A stretch of 64,000 nt of DNA, from assembly GCA_016893485.2 (NCBI GenBank), contig JAFEKX020000001.1, positions 5,208,001 through 5,272,000 of the forward strand, in the 5' to 3' direction. A model generated the notes under the pieces. The model had not been told where the DNA came from. It searched no databases and saw only the letters and a list, made by a program, of their open reading frames with translations. This DNA comes from Streptomyces sp. P3. GTDB lineage: Bacteria; Actinomycetota; Actinomycetes; Streptomycetales; Streptomycetaceae. Made by a program: the position numbers and the translations under genes. This document shows, piece after piece, positions 50,153 through 59,391 of the stretch; within the stretch, counting starts at the first letter, position 1, and each line of letters opens with the position of its first letter.

Positions 50153-51106
50153 ATGTCTCTGGCCGTAGTCGACACCATCGCCGACCTCGTCGGCTCAACC
50201 CCGCTTCTTCGGCTGCCTCTTGAGGGCGCGGAAGGCCGCGTGCTCGCCAAACTGGAGTGCGCCAACCCGCTGTCCAGCATCAAGGACCGGGCCGCCCTGT
50301 TCATGCTCCGGGCCGCCGAGGAACGCGGCGAACTCCGGCCGGGCGACACGGTGGTGGAGTCGACGTCCGGCAACACCGGTATCGCCCTTGCCGCGTTGGC
50401 GGTGGCACGCGGCTACCGGTGCCTGATCGTGCTGCCCGACAACGCCACCCAGGAACGCGTCCTGACCCTGCGGATGCTGGGCGCCGAGATCGAACTCACC
50501 GACCACACCCTCGGGTTCGCGGGCTGCGTGGAGCGCGCCGAGAAGCTGGCGGTGGAGATACCCGGCTCCTGGTACGCGAGCCAGCACACCAACGCCGACA
50601 ACGTCCGCGCCCACTACACGACCACGGGCCCGGAGATCTGGGAGGCCACCGAGGGCCGGGTCACCCACCTGGTCTGCACGGTGGGCACCGGCGGCACCCT
50701 CACCGGCACCGCCCGCTACCTGCGCGAACGCAACCCGCAGCTGCGGGTCGTGGCCGTGGAACCCACGGGATCGGCCCTGCTGTCGGGCGGCGCGCCCGGA
50801 CCGCACCGCATCCCCGGTCTCAACGGCGGCTTCATCAGCCCGGTCACCGACGTCGAACTGATCGACGAGGTGATCGCGGTCTCCGACGAGGACGCGGCGG
50901 CGGCCACCCGCGCCATCGCGGCCCGCACCGGACTCCTCGTCGGCATCTCCTCCGGCGCCGCCGCCCACGGCTGCGCCGAGCTGGCCCGCCGCCACGACCT
51001 CACGAACGCCACCGTGGTGACCGTCTTCCCCGACACCGGTGAGCGGTACCTCAGCTGGTGGCCCGCAGAGCCCGTCGAGCCCGCGGACGCGGAGGCCGAC
51101 CGGTGA
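50153..51106 (+). CDS. Cysteine synthase-like PLP enzyme 1 (beta-substituted alanine synthase candidate)
   Basis: 317 residues, intact. NPLSSIKDRAALFML contains the PLP lysine. STSGNTGIALAALA is the substrate-binding loop, VCTVGTGGTLTGTARYL the phosphate site and GLLVGISSGAAAHG the PLP N1 Ser region. The piece PDNATQERVLTLRMLGAEIE replaces the canonical M-S-x-E-R region of O-acetylserine sulfhydrylase, and the substrate-gating Met is absent. Enzymes of this fold use O-acetylserine and a nucleophile other than sulfide in D-cycloserine and in Dap-type pathways. It ends in a GTGA overlap with the transporter gene. Confidence 0.88.
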   Translation: MSLAVVDTIADLVGSTPLLRLPLEGAEGRVLAKLECANPLSSIKDRAALFMLRAAEERGELRPGDTVVESTSGNTGIALAALAVARGYRCLIVLPDNATQERVLTLRMLGAEIELTDHTLGFAGCVERAEKLAVEIPGSWYASQHTNADNVRAHYTTTGPEIWEATEGRVTHLVCTVGTGGTLTGTARYLRERNPQLRVVAVEPTGSALLSGGAPGPHRIPGLNGGFISPVTDVELIDEVIAVSDEDAAAATRAIAARTGLLVGISSGAAAHGCAELARRHDLTNATVVTVFPDTGERYLSWWPAEPVEPADAEADR

Positions 51107-52374
51107 ATCTCAAGGAGCTGCACCCCAACCTCCGGCTGCGCATAGCCGTCGCCTTCGTCCAGCGGTTCTTCGACATCATGCTCGTCCCGCTGATGGTGAT
51201 CCACTTCGCGAAGCTCTACGGCGCCGCGACCGCCGGTCTGATGACGCTGGTCGTGGCCCTCGCGGCCATCACCTGCAACCTCGTCGGCGGCCACCTCTCC
51301 GACACCTACGGCCGCCGCCCGGTCCTGCTCGGCGGCGAACTCGGCGCCTGCCTGGCCTACATGGGCCTCGCGTTCGTGGCGTCCCCGGCGGGCGGCGGCA
51401 ACGGCGTCGTCATGTACGTCCTCTACCTCCTCGCCGCCTGCTCGGCCGGCACCGCGCTGCCCGCCAACGACGCGATGCTCGTCGACGTCACCACCGTCGA
51501 GTCCCGCACCGCGATCTACACGATCAACTACTGGTCCACGAACATGGCGTTCATGCTGGGCTCGCTGGTCGGCGGCTTCTTCTACTACGGCTACTTCTTC
51601 CAACTCCTCGCCGCCGCGGGCCTATGCCTCGGCGCGGTCTTCACGACCACCTTCCTCGGCATCAAGGAGACGGCCCCCGAGGACGGCGTCGAGAACCCGC
51701 GCGGGGTCAAGTCCGCGCTCACCGGCTATCTGTTCGTCGTACGCGACCGGGTCTTCCTGCGCCTGATCGTCGCCGCGCTGCTGATCCGCTCCATCGAGGT
51801 GCAGATCTCGTCGTCGATCGCGGTACGCCTCGGCGACCACTTCACCACCCAGGACCTCATCGACCTCGGTCCGTGGCACGTGCGGGTGAACGGGGTCAAC
51901 ATGCTCGGCATCATGCGGGCCGTCAACACCCTGCTGGTCGTGTGCTGCGCGCTGTGGGTCGGCAAGGTGCTCGGCAAGGTCGGCGAACGACGCCGGCTGA
52001 TGGGCGGCATCGTGGTGTTCACCATCGGTTACATGGTGTGGGCGGTCAGCGGCGACGCCTGGACCCTGATCATCGCGACCTTCGTGGTCACGGCCGGGGA
52101 ACTCATGAACGCCCCGGTGAAACAGACCCTGTTGGCCAACTCCGTGCCGGACGCCTCCCGCACCAAGTACATGGCCGCGTACGGCCTCCAGGTCCGCCTG
52201 GGCCTGCTCGTCGGCTCGCTCTGCGTCACCATCAGCGCGCTCATTCCGGCCTGGGGCATGGCCGTCGTCTACGCCCTCTTCGGCCTCGCCGCGATGGCCC
52301 TCTACCAGTCGCTGTTCCGCGCGCAGGACGCCCGCGCGGCCCGCGTCGCCCACGCGGTGCCGACGGCCGGCTGA
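51103..52374 (+). CDS. MFS transporter, probable exporter of the pathway product
   Basis: 423 residues, GTG start overlapping the previous stop. About 12 membrane segments (LRIAVAFVQRFFDIMLVPLM; FMLGSLVGGFFYYGYFF; RLMGGIVVFTIGYMVWAVSG). The MFS loop motif GGHLSDTYGRRPVLL follows the second helix. Being in the middle of the operon, it is likely to export the product and give self-resistance. The substrate is unknown. Confidence 0.9.
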   Translation: MNLKELHPNLRLRIAVAFVQRFFDIMLVPLMVIHFAKLYGAATAGLMTLVVALAAITCNLVGGHLSDTYGRRPVLLGGELGACLAYMGLAFVASPAGGGNGVVMYVLYLLAACSAGTALPANDAMLVDVTTVESRTAIYTINYWSTNMAFMLGSLVGGFFYYGYFFQLLAAAGLCLGAVFTTTFLGIKETAPEDGVENPRGVKSALTGYLFVVRDRVFLRLIVAALLIRSIEVQISSSIAVRLGDHFTTQDLIDLGPWHVRVNGVNMLGIMRAVNTLLVVCCALWVGKVLGKVGERRRLMGGIVVFTIGYMVWAVSGDAWTLIIATFVVTAGELMNAPVKQTLLANSVPDASRTKYMAAYGLQVRLGLLVGSLCVTISALIPAWGMAVVYALFGLAAMALYQSLFRAQDARAARVAHAVPTAG

Positions 52375-52431
52375 TCACCCGACTGACGTATCCAGCACAC
52401 CGTTCGCGCATCTTCCTGAAAGGGCCCAGCA

Positions 52432-54926
52432 GTGACCGAGAACCACCGGATCCTCATGGTCCAGCCGTACCGCCAGCTGGTGGAGAAGGCCGTGGCCGCC
52501 GGCTTCGAGGTCGTCTCGATCTGGGACCCGACCCTCCAGACGCCGGACTACCTGCGCGAAGTGGCGAGCCACTCCGTCGAGTTGCTCCACGCCGACTTCA
52601 CCGACGAGGCCGCCCTGCGCACCCTGATCCGCGAGACGGCCCGCACCCACGACGTCGCCCACGTCCTGCACCTCGGCAAGGAGTCCACGATGCTCCCGGC
52701 CGCCCTGGAGGCCGACGCCCTGGGCCTGGCCCTCAACCCGCCCGAGGCCGTCCGCCGCCTCAACGACAAGGCCGCGATGCGCGCACTCCTCGCCGCACAC
52801 GCCCTCTCCCCGATGCGCAGCGCGACCACCGACACCCCCGGCGAAGTCCCCGCACTCCTGCGGGACTTCGGCTACCCGGCGATCGTCAAGCCCACCCGCC
52901 TCCAGGGCAGCGCGGGCGTCCGCCTGGTCCGCACCCCGGACGAACTCCGTGCCTGGCAGCAGGAGTTGGAGAACTTCTCCTACGACGGTCCGGTGGTCGT
53001 CGAGGAGTTCCTCGACGGCCCCGAGTTCAGCGTCGAGACGCTCAGCGCGGCCGGGGTCCACCAGGTCGTCGGCATCACCGCCAAGCAGGTCACCGACGGC
53101 GACCTGTTCGTGGAGACCGGCCAGCTCTTCCCGGCCCCGCTGCCCGCCGAAACCGCCGCCGACATGGGCGAGTTGGTGACGGCACTGCTCGACGCGGCCG
53201 GGCACCGCTTCGGCCCCGCCCACACCGAGATCATCCTGACCGCCGACGGCCCGCGCATCGTCGAGTCGCAGGCCAGGCTCGGCGGCGACCGCATCCCGCA
53301 CCTGATCCGCATCGCCACCGGCTTCGACATCGAGGCCGCGATCTTCGAGGCACTCGCGGGACGTCCCGTCACACCGGGTCCCGTCGAGCGCTCGGCGGCG
53401 ATCTCCTTCTTCCAGCTGGAGCCGGGCCGCATCGACCACGTCCAGGGGCAGGACGCCATCGGTGAGCTGGCGTACGTCCACGACCTGCGGTTCCCCTACG
53501 GCCCGGGCGACGAACTGCCCGTCACGGTGCACTCCGGCAGCCGCCACGGGTTCGTGGTCGTCGAGGGAGCCGACGCCCGGGAGACCGAGCAACGGGCGCG
53601 TGCGGCACAGGAGCTGCTGACGGTGACGTACGCCTCGGCGCGGCTGAACGCCGTACCGCCGAGGACCACGCAGCCGATGGTCCCCGAGCGCACCCTGCTG
53701 CTGCTCGGGCATCTCACCGAGCCGCTGCGGATCGCCAAGTCCCTCGGCCTGAACGTGATCCTGATCCAGCACAAGGACAAGTTCGACCCGGAGCAGGCGC
53801 GGCTCGCGGACGTCACCTTCGTCGCCGACTTCACCGACTGGGCCGTGGTGGAACCGCTCGCCAGGGCCGCCCACCAGGTGTGGAACTTCGCCGCCGCGCT
53901 CTCCCTGACCGAACCGGGCCTGGAGATCGCGGGCCGGATCAACGACCTGTTCGAGCTCGGCGGCACCGGCCACGAGACGGCACGGCTGCTGCGGGACAAG
54001 CTCGCGATGCGCCGCCATCTCGCCCAGGTGGCACCGGAGTTCGCGATCGGCGCGGGACCGCTGACCGACCGGGACAGCCTCGCCGCGTTCGGGCCCGCGC
54101 ACGGCTACCCGTTCGTCGTGAAGCCCACCGACCTGACCGCCGGGTTCGGCATCTTCAAGGTGTCGGGGCCCGAGGACGTCGACGAGGTGTGGCGGCACAT
54201 CGAGACGCTGCGCGCGGACGGTGTCGACCGGGGCACCACGCTCTACCAGGTCGGCGGCTACCTCATGGAGGAGTACATCCCGGGGCCCGAGTACAGCATC
54301 GAGTCCTTCAGCTTCGGCGGCCGGCACGTCGTCGTCGCGATCACCGAGAAGCTCGTCGACGAGACCCACTTCGCCGAACTGGGCCACGCGATGCCGGCCC
54401 GGCTGCGCGCCGAGGACGAACGGCGCATCGAGGCGGCCGTAGCCGCGTTCCTCGACGCGGTCGGCCTCAAGGACGGCCCCGCGCACACCGAGTTGAGGCT
54501 CTCCCCGCGCGGACCCCTCGTCATCGAGGGCCACAATCGCAACGGCGGCGGTCGCATCCAGACCCTCGTCGAGGCGGCCTACGGCATCGACCTCGTGCGG
54601 TACGCCCTCGCCTGGCCCTTCGGCCTGGTCGAGCCGCTGCCCGCCCGCCCCGAGGCCCGCGCCGCGGGCTGCGTCCGCGGACTGCTCGGACGCCCCGGCA
54701 CGGTCGCCGAGATCACCGGCGTGGAGGAACCCGGGCCCACCCGGACGTCCTCGCCGTCGACATCGCGGCCCGTAGGGGTTCCGTCCTGCGTGCCGCCCGC
54801 GACAACTGGGACCGGCTCGGCCTGATCGCCGTCACCGGCCCCGACACGGACAAGGCGGTCCTGCTGTGCGAGGAACTGGTCGCGACCGGGCTCACGGTCC
54901 GCATGGAAGGGGAGGACCGGGCATGA
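52432..54926 (+). CDS. Double ATP-grasp ligase (two modules in one protein)
   Basis: About 831 residues with one frame change near 54740. Each half carries a pre-ATP-grasp part and an ATP-grasp core. Module 1: AIVKPTRLQGSAGVRLV (residue about 150), VVVEEFLDGPEFSVETL (190), IVESQARLGGDRI (280). Module 2: FVVKPTDLTAGFGIFKV (560), LMEEYIPGPEYSIESFS (613), VIEGHNRNGGGRI (698). The Glu of the metal site is kept in both, but the Asn of the E-x-N-x-R motif is Gln in module 1 and His in module 2. It probably joins amino acids to carboxylates by acyl phosphates, in two successive ligations. It is the largest enzyme of the operon and is coupled to the next gene by ATGA. Confidence 0.88.
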
Positions 54927-55662
54927 CGGTCGTCGTACTGCACCGGCGGTCCCTGGGGAGCTGCCGTACGGGGAGTGGCTCGGCGGGGACGCGATCGTGG
55001 TGGACTCCTCCACGACCGCCGCGGACTCCGCCTCCGCCACCGCCGAACTCGCCGTCCTGAGCCTGGCGTCGAACACCCACGTGACCGCCGTCGTCGCCCT
55101 GCACCCCGACGACCAGATCCGCGCCGGCGCGCTCCGCGACCGGCTGGGTCTCGCGGGGCAGACCCGGGACGAGGCCGTCGTCGGCGCCGACGCGATCCGG
55201 GCGGCCGAACTGCTCGGCGCCGCAGGGGTGCCCGTCGTACGCCGGGCACCCGCCGCCACCATCCCCGACCTGTACCGGGCCGCCCACACCTGGGGATATC
55301 CCCTGGTGGTACGGCGGCGGCGCGGGCCCGAGCGGGCGGTCGTCGCCAGGCTCGCGGACGAGACCGCGCTGCGTGCCTTCGCCCGGGGCGGTCTCGCCGA
55401 GGGCGACACGGCCGCCACCGCGGGGCTCACCGTCGAACCCGCGACGAGCGGACCCCGGCACCACGGCCCCGGCAACCCCGCCACCGACGCGGCCCTCGCG
55501 GTGCTGCCCGCCGTACCGGGCCATCCGTTCGAGGTCGAGGCCGTACGCGACGCACTCGGCACCTGGCGCGTCGACACCGTCCGGTACACGGGAGACACCG
55601 CCGACGCACGCCACCTCGTGTGCGCGCAGGCACGGCAGTTGGAAAGCGCGGAGGCGGTCTGA
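54923..55662 (+). CDS. Truncated ATP-grasp-like protein lacking the catalytic half
   Basis: About 246 residues with a frame change near 54957. It starts MTVVVLHRRSLG then ELPYGEWLGGD, clearly related to the next protein (MSVLVLHQVGSLHAVPYDTW). It has DRLGLAGQTRDEAVVGADAI and YRAAHTWGYPLVVRRRRGPE, the N-terminal and first ATP-binding parts. It then ends near residue 245 without the metal-binding Glu or E-x-N-x-R region. Lacking these residues it should not catalyse ligation alone. It might form a complex with its neighbour, which is complete. Confidence 0.65.
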
Positions 55663-56929
55663 ATGAGTGTTCTCGTCCTGCACCAGGTCGGCTCGCTGCA
55701 CGCGGTCCCCTACGACACCTGGTTCGCCGACCACGCCGGAGACGTCCTGCTGCTCGCCTCGCGCGAGAACCTGGACCGGGTGGGCGAGCAACTCCCGCTG
55801 TCCGGCGCCGGCTACGCGTACACCGAGTCGGTCGACGGCTACGACACGAGCGGGCGGCTGGAGGAACGCGCGCTGGACCTCGCACGCGAGTACGGCGTCA
55901 CCCATGTCGTCGCCCCGCACGAGCGGGACCTCGAACGGGCCGCTGTACTGCGGGAGATACTCGGCCTGCCCGGTCAACGCACCGACACGGTGCTGCCGTT
56001 CAGGGACAAGTCCCTGATGAAGGAGCTGGCGGCGGCGGCCGGGGTGCGGGTGGCCGCGTACCGGGAGATGGAGACGGCGACCGACATCGTCGCGTTCGCC
56101 GACGAGCACGGCTTCCCCGTGGTCCCTCAAGCCGCGGGACAGCGCGGGCTCGGTCGGCCTCCATATCCTGCACAGCCGCGAGGAGTTGGACTCCTACCTC
56201 GCCGAGGACTTCGACCTCTACGGCCCCGACCTGCCGAACCTCATCGCCGAGGAGTACGTCCCCGGCCCGCTCTGCCACGTCGACGGCCTGGTGCTCGACG
56301 GCCGGCTATCGCTGGCCTGGCCCTCGCAGTACCAGTACGCGCTGGCCACGTACGCCACCGACACCGGGCCCCGGATCGACCTCACCCTCGACGTGGACGA
56401 CCCGCTGGCGCACCGGCTGCTCGCGTTCACCGAGCGGCTGCTCGCGGCGCTGCCGGGACCGGAGAACTTCGCCTTCCACGCCGAGGTCTTCCACACGCCC
56501 GACGACGAACTGGTGCTCTGCGAGATCGCCTGCCGCACGGGCGGTGCCGCGATCCGCGACATCGTGACGCTGCTGTTCGGCGCCGACCCCACGGAGAGCT
56601 GGCTGCGCGCCGAGCTGGGCCTGCCGGTGGCGGTCGAGCAACCGCCCTCCGGTGAACGGCCGTTGCCGCGCACCATGACCGGCCAGCTGGTGCTGATGAA
56701 GCGGCCGGGGCGGGTCGCCGCCGTACCGGACGCCGTACCGCCGGAGTTTCCCTGGGTCGAGCGGTTCCGGGTGTTCGTGCAACCCGGCCAGACCCTGTCG
56801 GCGGCCCGGACCTCGTCCGACTTCCTGTGCACGGTGCTGGTCTCGGGACCCGACCGGGCGACCGTGGAGGCGCGGTTGCGGCAGGTCGAGACCTGGTTCC
56901 TGGAGCAGCTCGTGCTCGAAGACGCCTGA
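55663..56929 (+). CDS. ATP-grasp ligase
   Basis: About 422 residues with one frame change near 56130 (FADEHGFPVV leads to LKPRDSAGSVGLHIL). The ATP-grasp core has LIAEEYVPGPLCHVDGLVLD and VLCEIACRTGGAAIRDIVTL; the E-x-N-x-R motif is E-I-A-C-R, so the usual Asn is Ala. The C-terminus has a small domain (QLVLMKRPGRVAAVPDAV; VFVQPGQTLSAARTSSD) seen in carboxylate-amine ligases of peptide antibiotics. It likely forms an amide bond. It follows the truncated paralogue directly (TGAATG) and precedes the second cysteine-synthase-like gene. Confidence 0.85.
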
Positions 56930-56956
56930 TCCCCTTCCCACCCACGTGAGGACACC

Positions 56957-57934
56957 GTGCCCCAGCCCATCGCCGACAGCATCGCCGACCTGGTCGGCTC
57001 AACTCCCCCTGGTCCGGCTGCGTATGGACGAAGCCGCCGACGACGTGCGGGTGTTGGCCAAGCTGGAGTCCGTGAACCCGCTGTCCAGCATCAAGGACCG
57101 GGCCGCCCTGTTCATGCTCCGGGCCGCCGAGGAACGCGGTGAACTCCGGCCCGGCGGAACGGTCGTCGAAGCCACCTCCGGCAACACGGGCATCGCGCTG
57201 GCCGCCCTCGCCGCCGCGCGCGGCCACCGCTGTGTGATCGTGCTGCCCGACAGCGCCACCGCCGAACGCGTCGCCCTGCTCGGCGCGCTCGGCGCCGAGG
57301 TCGTCCGCACCCCGCGCGAGGACGGCTACCAGGGCGCCATCGCCCGCGCCGAGGAGATCCACGCGGCCACACCCGGCTCCTGGTTCACCCGCCAGCACGA
57401 GAACGAGGACAACATCCGCGCCCACTACGAGACGACCGGCCCCGAGATCTGGGCGGACACCGGCGGCCAGGTCGACGTCCTGGTGTGCGGGGTCGGCACC
57501 GGCGGCACCCTGACCGGCATCGCCCGGTACCTCAAGGAACAGAACCCGGCCGTGCACGTCGTCGCCGTCGAGCCGGAGAACTCCCCGTGCTGTCGCGCGG
57601 TTCGGCGGGGCAGCACCGCATCCCCGGCCTCAACGGCGGGTTCGTCGCGGCCACCACCGATGTCTCCCTCATCGACGAGGTCGTCACCGTGACCGACGCG
57701 GACGCCCTGCACACCGCACGTGAACTCGCGCGCGGCCAGGGCGTGTTCGTCGGCGTCTCGTCCGGCGCGGCCGTGCACGCCTGCGCCCGGCTCGTCGCCA
57801 AGCCCGAGTACGCGGGCCGGACCGTCGTCACCGTGCTGCCCGACACCGGCGAGCGCTATCTGAGCCTGTGGCAGGACGACACGGACACCGCCCCTGCCCA
57901 CACCCCCAACACCCCCTCACGCAAGGAGCATTGA
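56957..57934 (+). CDS. Cysteine synthase-like PLP enzyme 2
   Basis: About 326 residues, GTG start, with frame changes near 57003 and 57590. ADSIADLVGSTP then LVRLRMDEAA mirrors the first copy (DTIADLVGSTPLLRL). The PLP lysine is in NPLSSIKDRAALFML, then EATSGNTGIALAALAAARGH, VCGVGTGGTLTGIARYLKEQ, and VFVGVSSGAAVHACARL. The gating region is PDSATAERVALLGALGAEVV, again without the usual Met. About 80 bp around the PLP lysine are almost identical to the first copy (50268-50345 against 57078-57155), although the rest has diverged. The two enzymes may use different nucleophiles on O-acetylserine or on a peptide-linked serine. Confidence 0.87.
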
Positions 57935-57935
57935 C

Positions 57936-58151
57936 ATGCCGGTGATCACCGTCGACTGGTGGCAGGGCAACGACCGTGCCGCGCGCGCCGAGCTCGTGGC
58001 CGAACTGACCGCCACCGCCTCCCGGATCGCGGGCTGCCCCAAGGAGGCCGTGACCGTCCTCGTCCGGGACGTGGCACACGACCACTGGGGCAGCGGCGGC
58101 ACCCTCGCCGACGAACTCGTCGGACTGGACCGGTCACCGGCCGGCACATGA
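57936..58151 (+). CDS. 4-oxalocrotonate tautomerase-like protein
   Basis: 71 residues. Pro follows the initiator Met (MPVITVDWWQGNDRAARAEL), giving the catalytic Pro-1 of the tautomerase superfamily once the Met is removed. GCPKEAVTVLVRDVAHDHWG follows, a usual second strand, and the length is near the 62-residue subunit. It may tautomerise an enamine or keto intermediate such as dehydroalanine or aminoacrylate. It lies between the second cysteine-synthase-like gene and the last ATP-grasp gene and overlaps the latter by ATGA. Confidence 0.82.
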   Translation: MPVITVDWWQGNDRAARAELVAELTATASRIAGCPKEAVTVLVRDVAHDHWGSGGTLADELVGLDRSPAGT

Positions 58152-59286
58152 GGTGCGGAGCCGACCGGCGGCTGCTCCTCGTCCGGCCCTGTCACACCTC
58201 GGTGGTCAGGGCCGTGACGGCCGGGTTCCGGGTCTGGTCGGTGCAGGACCCGGCGCTGTGCGCACCGCACTGCCTCGCCGAGACCGAACGGCTGTCCCAG
58301 GGCGTGCAGTTGACCGACACCGGCGACCCGGCCGCGCTCGCCGCCCTGCTGGGCAGGACCGCGCGCCGGCACGGCATCGCCCAGGTCCTGCACCTGGACG
58401 ACCGGCGCCGCAGCCTCGCCGCCCTGGCCGCCGCCGACCCGGCGGGACCGGCCTCGGCCACCCCGCAGTCCGTGCGCCGGATCAGCGACCACACCGCGAT
58501 GCGCCGCCTCCTCAACGAGAACGGCCGCTCGCCCGTCCGCGCCCGGGTGGCCCGGTCGGTCGCCGAAGTCCCGGCACTCGTAAGGACGTTGGGGCTCCCG
58601 CTGGTCGTCAAGCGGACCGACGCGGCGGGCACGCACCACGTCACCCGGATCACCTGCCCCGGAGATCTCGCCGCCTGGACGGCCCGGCGCGCGGCGGACG
58701 CCGCACCCGGCCCCTATCTGCTGGAGGAGTACCTCGCGGGCCCCGCCTTCGGCGTGCACACCCTGACGGTCGACGGCGCCCACCACGTCCTCGCCATCAC
58801 CGCCCACCACCAGGCCGACGGTCCCGTCACCGAGCTGTACCCGGCCCCGCTGGCGCCCCCGCCCGGGCCGAACTCCGGGCGGCGGCACGGGCGTTGCTCG
58901 ACCTGGCGGATTACCGCGCGGGACCCGCGTACACCCGTCTCGTGCTCACCGCGCGCGGCGCCCGGGTGGTCGCCGCCGAGGCGTCCTTCGCCGGGCGCGG
59001 TCCCGAAGCGCCGCGCACGGGCGCCGATGTCGATCCCGAACTGAGGCTGTTCCGCGCGCTCGCCGGGCGGCAGGATGACCGACGGTATCCGAGCGGTATC
59101 GCTTCGGGATCGCTCGACGACACCATGAGGGACGTCGAACGACATCACCACCACAGGGGGAAGAACGATGCGCAGGAAGACGGTCGGGCTCATAGGGATC
59201 GTGGCGGCGGTTCTGGCACTGGGCTGGGGGCCACGGTGGTTCCGGCGAACAACGGGGACCCGACACGGTGGTCGCGGGCGCGATGA
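58148..59286 (+). CDS. ATP-grasp-like protein, degenerate nucleotide/metal site
   Basis: About 330-375 residues with a frame change near 58862; the end is uncertain because the frame runs on past a small ORF. It resembles module 1 of the double ligase: RLLLVRPCHTSVVRAVTAGF, then HGIAQVLHLDDRRRSLAALA and LVVKRTDAAGTHHVTRI where the Gly-rich loop is less conserved, and LLEEYLAGPAFGVHTLTVDG. The metal motif reads AEASFAGRG, so the E-x-N-x-R pattern is lost. It may be a non-catalytic partner or a diverged ligase. It ends the operon. Confidence 0.75.
59083..59100 (+). promoter_or_regulatory. Second heptamer direct repeat, 11-bp period
   Basis: CGGTATC at 59083-59089 and again at 59094-59100 (4-base spacer). 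It lies inside the 3' end of the last ATP-grasp frame, 68 bases before the ATG of a small ORF. In AfsR-type systems such repeats precede the promoter of a small regulatory gene. Confidence 0.5.
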
Positions 59287-59317
59287 ACAACGGGGGCCGG
59301 ACTTCATCACCGGCTGA
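59168..59317 (+). CDS. Small secreted-peptide-like ORF
   Basis: 49 codons from the ATG at 59168, preceded by AGGGGGAAG at proper distance. It begins MRRKTVGLIGIVAAVLALG, a typical signal peptide (basic start, then a hydrophobic core). As written it then turns Arg-rich, but one-base corrections near 59223 and 59262 would give GATVVPANNGDP then DTVVAGAMNNGG and DFITG. It lies after the operon and just before the AfsR-like gene in convergent orientation. A short secreted peptide next to such regulators is often seen in Streptomyces, but no function can be assigned. Confidence 0.5.
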   Translation: MRRKTVGLIGIVAAVLALGWGPRWFRRTTGTRHGGRGRDEQRGPDFITG

Positions 59318-59337
59318 CGGCCGCCCACGGCACGAGC

Positions 59338-59372
59338 GTGCCCCGCACCCGGACGCACCGGATGCGGGGCAC
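59338..59372. terminator. Hairpin between convergent genes
   Basis: GTGCCCCGCA (59338-59347) pairs perfectly with TGCGGGGCAC (59363-59372) around a 15-base loop. It lies between the small ORF and the stop of the AfsR-like gene and can end transcription from both sides. Confidence 0.75.
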
Positions 59373-59391
59373 CGTCGTAGACGACGGATGT

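Noticed and set aside
52375..54534. Long minus-strand open frame opposite the double ATP-grasp gene
   Set aside because: It is the antisense shadow of a strongly conserved coding region, with codon bias and motifs only on the plus strand.
50153..57934. 2,3-diaminopropionate synthesis (SbnA/SbnB type)
   Set aside because: No SbnB-like ornithine-cyclodeaminase-family gene is present, and the acetyltransferase points to O-acetylserine rather than O-phosphoserine as substrate.
48906..58151. D-cycloserine cluster
   Set aside because: A serine acetyltransferase, OASS-fold enzymes and ATP-grasp enzymes are shared in outline, but the arginase-like, heme-protein and racemase genes of that pathway are absent.
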